NCBI GenBank assembly: GCA_949744025.1
Contig: CATJWA010000273.1
Coordinates: 1-6,470, forward strand
Source of the DNA: an uncultured Eubacteriales bacterium
Lineage (GTDB): Bacteria > Bacillota > Clostridia > Oscillospirales > Oscillospiraceae
DNA length: 6,470 nt
Reading direction: 5' to 3'
The notes under the pieces were generated by a model. That model ran no database searches. It saw only the letters and a list, made by a program, of their open reading frames with translations, and was not told the origin of the DNA. The position numbers and the translations under genes are program-made. Positions 1 through 4,433 of this stretch are shown one piece after another. Position 1 is the stretch's first letter. Each line of letters opens with the position of its first letter.

Positions 1-64
1 ATTTTCCCGGTGACCCGGTGAAATTATTATCCGCCGGTTTCAGAAAAATATACGGGAGCGTCCG
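1..64 (+). other. Leader upstream of the metallophosphoesterase gene
   Basis: This left-edge stretch has no gene I can assign. It contains a perfect 8-bp tandem duplication, CCCGGTGA at 6-13 and 14-21. TATTAT at 25-30 resembles a -10 box (5 of 6), but the matching -35 position (2-7, TTTTCC) is poor, so a promoter here is only a possibility. GGGAG at 54-58, six bases before the ATG, is the ribosome binding site of the next gene. One reading frame (from base 3) stays open through the leader and stops at 81-83, so the tail of an upstream gene cannot be excluded; its translation is not recognisable. Confidence 0.4.
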
Positions 65-751
65 ATGTCACTTTACGCAATAGGCGACCTTCATCTCTCT
101 CTGGGCGGAGACAAGCCCATGGATGTGTTCGGCCCGCGCTGGGAAAATCATGTTGAAAAATTAAAAGAGGGCTTTGCGGAGATAGGCTCAGAAGATGTGA
201 CGGTGCTTTGCGGCGACCTGTCCTGGGCTATGAGTATTGACCGCGCGCGGGAGGATTTTCTGTTCATCCACAGCCTGCCGGGGAAAAAGATAGTGCTTAA
301 GGGCAACCACGACTACTGGTGGAGCACGGCCTCAAAGGCATATGCGTTTTTCGCGGGGAACGGGATAGACAGCATCGAGATACTCAACAACAACTGCATT
401 CTTTACGGCGATTACGCCATATGCGGCACGCGGGGGTGGTTTTACGAGGAGGAGCGGGGACAGGAGCATGACAAAAAAATAATGGAGCGGGAGCTGATGC
501 GTCTTGAGACGAGCCTTAAGGCTGCCGGCGAGCGAGAGAAGCTTGTTTTCCTTCACTACCCCCCGAAATACGGCTCTTATGAGTGCGCGGGGATAATTTC
601 GCTGCTTGAGCGCTACGGTGCGCGCTGCTGCTGCTATGGTCATCTCCACGGCCGATGTCACCGCAGCGCTTTTCAGGGTATGTTCCGCGGAACGGAATAT
701 TCTCTTGTTTCGGCGGACTACCTTATGTTCAGGCCGAAAAAAATACTTTAA
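65..751 (+). CDS. Calcineurin-like metallophosphoesterase (CT488-type, function unknown)
   Basis: This 228-residue soluble protein is complete. It carries the full set of calcineurin-like phosphoesterase motifs: GDLHL (D8, H10), GDLSW (D51), GNHDYWW (N81, H82, D83), LHYPP (H164) and YGHLHG (H193, H195). These are the residues that bind the two metal ions and attack the phosphoester. The KPMDVFGPRWENH stretch near residues 18-29, the GDLSWAM box, the NHDYWW box and CGTRGW (120-125) are typical of the CT488-type subgroup (PIRSF033094 by recollection), often annotated as serine/threonine phosphatase although its substrate is not known. GGGAG six bases upstream supports the start. There is no signal peptide or membrane segment. 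A run of three cysteines (188-190) sits just before the last metal-binding motif. It precedes tig by 120 bp, but a promoter in that gap suggests it is transcribed separately. The family is secure; the substrate is not. Confidence 0.9.
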   Translation: MSLYAIGDLHLSLGGDKPMDVFGPRWENHVEKLKEGFAEIGSEDVTVLCGDLSWAMSIDRAREDFLFIHSLPGKKIVLKGNHDYWWSTASKAYAFFAGNGIDSIEILNNNCILYGDYAICGTRGWFYEEERGQEHDKKIMERELMRLETSLKAAGEREKLVFLHYPPKYGSYECAGIISLLERYGARCCCYGHLHGRCHRSAFQGMFRGTEYSLVSADYLMFRPKKIL

Positions 752-778
752 TGTGCGGCAATAAATTTCGGAAATTGT

Positions 779-807
779 TTGCATTTCGCTTGAGTATCTG
801 TTATACT
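779..807 (+). promoter_or_regulatory. Extended -10 housekeeping promoter for tig
   Basis: TATACT at 802-807 matches the sigma-A -10 box in 5 of 6 positions and is preceded by TGT (799-801), an extended -10 motif. TTGCAT at 779-784 lies exactly 17 bp upstream as a weak -35 (first three bases match). Transcription would begin near 813-816, giving a tig leader of about 57 bases. An extended -10 is known to compensate for a poor -35. No CIRCE inverted repeat or CtsR tandem heptad overlaps it, so nothing here points to heat-shock repression. Confidence 0.65.
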
Positions 808-855
808 GTCCCGGCATGTTTATTTTATAAAAATCAGTACTTTCTGATAATGTAT

Positions 856-861
856 AGGAGG
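856..861 (+). promoter_or_regulatory. Consensus Shine-Dalgarno for tig
   Basis: AGGAGG is a perfect anti-16S match, ten bases before the ATG at 872. It fixes the tig start and implies strong translation, as expected for an abundant ribosome-associated chaperone. Just upstream, ATCAG (833-837) and CTGAT (844-848) could form a weak 5-bp hairpin that leaves this site exposed. Confidence 0.85.
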
Positions 862-871
862 AAAACACCCC

Positions 872-2281
872 ATGGACGTAAAAAACGTTGAAAAGAAAGA
901 CAACGGCAGGCTGACATTTCAGGTCGAGGTGGACAGCGCCGCGTTTGAGAGCGCGGTAAATAAGGCATATCTTAAAACCAGAAAAAATATTTATGTCCCA
1001 GGCTTCCGCAAGGGTAAGGCGCCCCGCATGGTGGTCGAGGGAATGTACGGTGCCGAGGTGTTTTATGAGGACGCTGTGAACGAAATAGCGCCTGAGGCGT
1101 ATGAGCAGGGTATAAAGCAGGCGGACATGAGAACCGTCGGCCGTCCTGCAATCACCGACTTCAACGTAGGCGAGGACAAGAGCCTGACCATTGACTTTAT
1201 CGTCGCTCTTTATCCCGAGGCTGAGCTCGGGCAGTATAAGGGCCTTGAGGTCTACAAGGAGACCGTTGAGGTCACGGACGAGGAGGTTGCCGCGGAGCTC
1301 GAGCGCGTACAAAAGCGCAACGCCCGCATTATAAATGTGGAGCGCGAGGCCGCCGAGGGTGACACCGTGAACATCGACTACGACGGCTATAAGGACGGCG
1401 TGCGCTTTGACGGCGGCAAGGCTGAGGGACAGGACCTCGTGCTCGGCTCCAAGCATTTCGTGCCCGGCTTTGAGGAGCAGCTCATAGGCGCGAGGGCCGG
1501 CGAGGAGCGCGAGCTGAATATCACTTTCCCGGAAAACTACCATGAGGGTCTGGCCGGCGCGGACGTTGTGTTCAAGGTCAAGGTAAACGAGGTGCGCGAG
1601 TCCCAGCTTCCCGAGCTGGACGACGATTTCGCCAAGGATGTGTCCGAGTTTGACACTCTGGACGAGTACAAGGCCGATATAAAGAAAAATCTCCTTGCCG
1701 CGAAGCAGGACGAGGCCGATAAGGCTTTCCGCAACGCGGCTGTCGATAAGGCCATTGAGAACATGAGCGTTGAGGTGCCCAATGAAATGATTGAGGAGCA
1801 GCTTGACAGCATGATTACCGATTACAGGCAGAACGCGGCTATGAACGGCATGGAGTTTGGCCAGTACCTCGGCATGATGGGAATGGACGAGGAGCGTTTC
1901 AGAGCTGTTCTGCGCCCCTCAGCCGAAAAGCAGGCCAGAGGCGAGGTGCTGCTGGAGTCCGTTGCCAAAGCGGAGGGCATAGAGCTGACCGAGGAGGACA
2001 TAGAGCAGGAGTACAAGACCGCGGCGGAGAACTATCAGGTTGCTTTGGACGAGGTCAAATCTGCCATTCCCGAGGAGCTTGTGCGCCGTGACCTGCGGCT
2101 GAGAAAGGCCGCGGACCTTATCTGCGACAGTGCCGTTGTCACAGATAAGAAGCCTGAGCCGGAAAAGGAAGAGGAGAAGGCTGAGGAAAAAACCGAGGAG
2201 AAGCCCAAGAGAAGGTCCAGAAAAAAGGCTGAGGAAAAGACCGAGGAAAAAGCTGAAGACAAGCCGGCTGAGGCTGAATAA
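872..2281 (+). CDS. tig: Trigger factor, ribosome-associated chaperone and prolyl isomerase
   Basis: This 469-residue protein docks at the ribosome tunnel exit and shields emerging chains. Residues 1 to about 145 form the ribosome-binding domain, with the signature loop GFRKGKAPR at 44-52. Residues about 162-242 are the FKBP-type peptidyl-prolyl isomerase domain (GDTVNIDYDG, LGSKHFVPGFEEQL, ITFPENYHEGLAGADVVFKV). Residues about 250-422 are the helical C-terminal chaperone arms. From about residue 426 a Lys/Glu/Pro-rich tail follows, containing KAEEKTEEK twice (436-444 and 452-460) around a basic KPKRRSRKK patch. E. coli trigger factor has 432 residues, so the tail accounts for the extra length; such tails are variable and probably disordered. 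The start is fixed by AGGAGG at 856-861. clpP follows after 64 bp without a terminator, so the two genes are probably co-transcribed, a classic arrangement. Confidence 0.97.
   Translation: MDVKNVEKKDNGRLTFQVEVDSAAFESAVNKAYLKTRKNIYVPGFRKGKAPRMVVEGMYGAEVFYEDAVNEIAPEAYEQGIKQADMRTVGRPAITDFNVGEDKSLTIDFIVALYPEAELGQYKGLEVYKETVEVTDEEVAAELERVQKRNARIINVEREAAEGDTVNIDYDGYKDGVRFDGGKAEGQDLVLGSKHFVPGFEEQLIGARAGEERELNITFPENYHEGLAGADVVFKVKVNEVRESQLPELDDDFAKDVSEFDTLDEYKADIKKNLLAAKQDEADKAFRNAAVDKAIENMSVEVPNEMIEEQLDSMITDYRQNAAMNGMEFGQYLGMMGMDEERFRAVLRPSAEKQARGEVLLESVAKAEGIELTEEDIEQEYKTAAENYQVALDEVKSAIPEELVRRDLRLRKAADLICDSAVVTDKKPEPEKEEEKAEEKTEEKPKRRSRKKAEEKTEEKAEDKPAEAE
2177..2251 (+). repeat. Imperfect 27-bp in-frame direct repeat in the tig tail
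   Basis: Two 27-base copies, at 2177-2203 and 2225-2251, differ at three positions that are all third-codon-position (synonymous) A/G changes, and both encode KAEEKTEEK. They are separated by 21 bases encoding the basic PKRRSRK segment. The pattern looks like tail growth by slippage or unequal duplication, kept in frame by selection on charge composition. Confidence 0.75.
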
Positions 2282-2326
2282 TCAGGGAGATATTGGGATA
2301 TGCTCTCTTGGATAGGCTGATAAATG

Positions 2327-2335
2327 AAAGGAGAG
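2327..2335 (+). promoter_or_regulatory. Ribosome binding site of clpP with long spacing
   Basis: AAAGGAGAG contains the AGGAG core at 2329-2333, twelve bases before the clpP ATG at 2346. That is slightly longer than usual, but the core is strong and the encoded N-terminus is canonical for ClpP, so this start is right. The rest of the gap (2282-2326) shows no convincing promoter or terminator. Confidence 0.7.
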
Positions 2336-2345
2336 TTTTATACAA

Positions 2346-2927
2346 ATGAGTTTAGTCCCCTATGTTGTGGAGCAGACCTCGCGCGGCGAGCGCTCCTATG
2401 ACATCTTTTCGCGCCTTCTCAACGACCGCATTGTGATGTTGTCCGAGGAGGTAAACGACACCACCGCAAGCCTTATCGTGGCGCAGCTTCTCTACCTTGA
2501 GGCGCAGGACCCGGACAAGGACGTGCAGTTTTACATCAACAGCCCCGGCGGCTCCGTGACAGCGGGCATGGCAATCTATGACACCATGCAGTACATCAAG
2601 TGCGACGTATCCACGATATGCGTGGGGCTTGCCGCGAGCATGGGCGCGTTCCTTCTCTCCTCGGGAGCGAAGGGGAAGCGTCTTGCCCTGCCGAACGCGG
2701 AGATAATGATTCATCAGCCCTCCGCCGGCACACAGGGACAGATTACCGACATGGCTATACACCTCAGGCGTCTGGAAATTGTAAAAACGCGCATGAACCG
2801 TATTCTCTCGGAAAACACCGGCAAGCCGATTGATGTTGTCACCGCCGACTGTGAGCGAGACAATTTCATGACCGCCGATGAGGCATTGGAGTACGGCCTG
2901 GTGGATAAGATTATAGCAAAGCGATAA
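2346..2927 (+). CDS. clpP: ATP-dependent Clp protease proteolytic subunit
   Basis: This 193-residue serine peptidase assembles into two stacked heptamers and hydrolyses polypeptides threaded in by ClpX (and ClpA/ClpC-type unfoldases if present). The catalytic triad is intact: S98 in GLAASMGAFLL, H123 in MIHQP and D172 in CERDNFM, the same numbers as in Bacillus and Staphylococcus ClpP. The oxyanion region SPGGSVTAGMAIYDTMQ (66-82) is also intact. The N-terminus MSLVPYVVEQTSRGERSYDIFSR matches the usual axial-loop segment, with little or no propeptide. Length is normal for the family. It lies between tig and clpX, its direct partner. A strong hairpin beginning ten bases past the stop codon may set the relative amounts of clpP and clpX mRNA. 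Nothing looks damaged or divergent. Confidence 0.98.
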   Translation: MSLVPYVVEQTSRGERSYDIFSRLLNDRIVMLSEEVNDTTASLIVAQLLYLEAQDPDKDVQFYINSPGGSVTAGMAIYDTMQYIKCDVSTICVGLAASMGAFLLSSGAKGKRLALPNAEIMIHQPSAGTQGQITDMAIHLRRLEIVKTRMNRILSENTGKPIDVVTADCERDNFMTADEALEYGLVDKIIAKR

Positions 2928-2936
2928 AACGCAGCG

Positions 2937-2958
2937 CGGGGACGCTCCGGCGTCCCCG
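2937..2958 (+). terminator. Hairpin with UCCG tetraloop between clpP and clpX
   Basis: CGGGGACGC (2937-2945) pairs perfectly with GCGTCCCCG (2950-2958), leaving TCCG as the loop. The resulting C(UCCG)G is a member of the very stable UNCG tetraloop class. The T-rich tract does not follow at once: about 11 bases of mixed sequence come first, then TTTTGTTATTTTTT at 2970-2983. It may therefore be a leaky terminator or attenuator, or a 3'-end stabiliser at a processing site, rather than a full stop. No strong promoter lies between it and clpX, so read-through is expected. Confidence 0.6.
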
Positions 2959-3005
2959 ATTAAATGTAATTTTGTTATTTTTTGTGATTTGAGGAGAAAT
3001 CCTTT

Positions 3006-4283
3006 ATGCAAAACAAATCGGACGAAAAGAAAAACATCAGATGCTCGTTCTGCGGCAAGCCGCAGTCGCAGGTGAACCGGCTTATAGCAGGTAACGACTC
3101 GTATATCTGCGACGAGTGCGTGAAGCTGTGCATGGGTATAATTGAGGACGACTACTCGCTCGGCTACTCCGAGCAGAACGGGAGCTCCGAAACTCTGAAT
3201 TTTGCAAAGCTGCCGAGGCCGGCGGAGATACGCCGTGTGCTTGACGACTACATTATCGGGCAGGACAGGGCGAAAATAGCTCTTGCAGTGGCCGTGTATA
3301 ACCACTACAAGAGAATACTGAGCATCGGCACCGACAGTGACGTTGAGCTGCAAAAGAGCAACATACTGCTGATAGGTCCCACCGGCAGTGGCAAAACGCT
3401 TTTTGCACAGACCATGGCGAAGCTGCTGGATGTTCCCTTTGCCATAGCCGACGCCACAACTCTCACAGAGGCCGGCTATGTCGGCGAGGATGTGGAGAAC
3501 ATACTCCTGCGGCTTCTTCAGGCTGCGGATTTTGACGTTGAGCGTGCCCAGCACGGCATAATCTATATTGACGAGCTTGATAAGATATCCCGCAAGAGCG
3601 AGAATACCTCCATAACGCGCGACGTGTCCGGCGAAGGCGTTCAGCAGGCGCTTTTGAAAATACTTGAGGGCACTGTGGCCGCCGTGCCTCCCCAGGGGGG
3701 AAGAAAGCACCCGCATCAGGAGTTCATACATGTGGACACGACGAATATCATGTTCATCTGCGGCGGCGCGTTTGACGGGATAGAAAAGATAATAGAACAG
3801 CGTCTGGACAAAAAGACCATGGGCTTCGGCGCGGATATAAAGAGCAAGGCCGAACGCAGTGTGGGTGAGATTCTCTCTCACGTACAGCAGCACGACCTGC
3901 TGCGCTTCGGCATAATACCGGAGCTTATCGGCCGTCTGCCTGTAATAACGCCGCTGTCCTCGCTCGGAAGGGACGACCTGATAAGAATACTTACCGAGCC
4001 GAAAAACGCGCTTACGAAGCAGTATAAGGCCCTGCTCAAGCTCGACAGTGTGGATCTTGAGTTTGAGCCGGAGGCGCTCGGCGCGATAGCTGACAAGGCC
4101 ATTGCCATGGAAATAGGCGCGCGCGGACTGCGCAGCGTGATGGAGGGCGTGATGACGGACGTGATGTATGCCGTGCCGTCAGACGAGACGATAACGAATG
4201 TGGTAATAACCGCTGAGAGCGTGAAAAACGGCACAGCGCCGCAGATTATAAGGACGACGGACAGAAGGCAGCTCTCGTCCTGA
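3006..4283 (+). CDS. clpX: ATP-dependent Clp protease unfoldase subunit
   Basis: This 425-residue AAA+ hexamer recognises degradation tags, unfolds substrates and passes them to ClpP. The N-terminal zinc domain has C13, C16, C35 and C38. The ATPase module shows Walker A GPTGSGKT (124-131), the pore-1 loop GYVGED (157-162), Walker B IIYIDELDK (185-193; D189, E190), the RKH pore loop (233-235), an arginine finger in PELIGRLP (R310) and the GARGLRS sensor-2 box (371-377, probable arginine R373). The ClpP-docking loop reads MGF at 272-274 where most ClpX proteins have IGF or LGF. GAGGAG at 2991-2996, nine bases upstream, supports the start. Length is normal. ATA is its main isoleucine codon, unlike clpP next door. 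A strong terminator element follows the stop codon. Confidence 0.98.
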   Translation: MQNKSDEKKNIRCSFCGKPQSQVNRLIAGNDSYICDECVKLCMGIIEDDYSLGYSEQNGSSETLNFAKLPRPAEIRRVLDDYIIGQDRAKIALAVAVYNHYKRILSIGTDSDVELQKSNILLIGPTGSGKTLFAQTMAKLLDVPFAIADATTLTEAGYVGEDVENILLRLLQAADFDVERAQHGIIYIDELDKISRKSENTSITRDVSGEGVQQALLKILEGTVAAVPPQGGRKHPHQEFIHVDTTNIMFICGGAFDGIEKIIEQRLDKKTMGFGADIKSKAERSVGEILSHVQQHDLLRFGIIPELIGRLPVITPLSSLGRDDLIRILTEPKNALTKQYKALLKLDSVDLEFEPEALGAIADKAIAMEIGARGLRSVMEGVMTDVMYAVPSDETITNVVITAESVKNGTAPQIIRTTDRRQLSS

Positions 4284-4295
4284 CAAAAAATACTC

Positions 4296-4348
4296 AAAAG
4301 GCGTCGCAGACCTCGTGCCCGAAGGCGCGCAGCGTAGCGATGCCTTTT
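4296..4348 (+). other. Branched stem-loop element downstream of clpX
   Basis: AAAAGGCGTCGC (4296-4307) pairs with GCGATGCCTTTT (4337-4348) as a 12-bp stem with a single G-U wobble. Inside it, CGTGCC (4314-4319) pairs with GGCGCG (4324-4329), with one G-U pair, around the tetraloop CGAA. The element ends where the terminator hairpin begins (they share base 4348), so the two stems could stack. A compact palindrome of this kind next to a terminator could be a dispersed intergenic repeat or a structured 3' end of the clpX mRNA. I cannot tell which from one copy, and no known RNA family is recognised. Confidence 0.5.
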
Positions 4349-4376
4349 CAAAAAAGTGGCGCTGCCACTTTTTTGA
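4348..4376. terminator. Bidirectional intrinsic terminator after clpX
   Basis: TCAAAAAAGTGGC (4348-4360) pairs perfectly with GCCACTTTTTTGA (4364-4376) around a 3-base loop, GCT. The six-A and six-T tracts flank the GTGGC/GCCAC core, giving a U-tract on either strand, the usual form of a two-way Rho-independent terminator. It starts 65 bases after the clpX stop codon and should end most tig-clpP-clpX transcripts. lon would then need read-through or its own promoter. Confidence 0.85.
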
Positions 4377-4420
4377 TATGCCCTGTCTTGACTTTGACTG
4401 CATCATGCGGTCTTGCCGGA

Positions 4421-4427
4421 AAGGAGG
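4421..4427 (+). promoter_or_regulatory. Shine-Dalgarno for lon
   Basis: AAGGAGG ends six bases before the ATG at 4434. This places the lon start at 4434 rather than at the out-of-phase ATG at 4438 or the in-frame Met10 codon further on. Confidence 0.85.
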
Positions 4428-4433
4428 CAAAGT

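Noticed and set aside
6..21. Tandem CCCGGTGA duplication considered as part of a longer repeat array or CRISPR.
   Set aside because: Only two abutting copies are present, with no spacer structure. It may be chance or the trace of upstream sequence cut by the window edge.
764..776. AATTTCGGAAATT palindrome after the phosphoesterase gene, considered as a terminator.
   Set aside because: A five-pair A/T-only stem with no T-tract is too weak to be an intrinsic terminator.
655..891. A 78-codon + strand frame running from the phosphoesterase end through the tig promoter into tig.
   Set aside because: It is out of frame with both genes, lacks a good ribosome binding site and overlaps the promoter. 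The translation is not protein-like.
332..1543. A 403-codon antisense open frame across the phosphoesterase and tig.
   Set aside because: It crosses the tig promoter and two well-supported genes, has no recognisable motif and looks like the same codon-bias shadow.
2352..3893. A 513-codon antisense open frame spanning clpP, the gap and most of clpX.
   Set aside because: Both sense genes are unmistakable families with intact catalytic residues. The antisense translation has no recognisable domain and is a by-product of codon bias.
4388..4399. TTGACTTTGACT, whose complement contains AGTCAAA as in CtsR half-sites.
   Set aside because: CtsR operators have two heptads separated by three bases (10-base period). 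These copies repeat every six bases, so it is not a CtsR operator.
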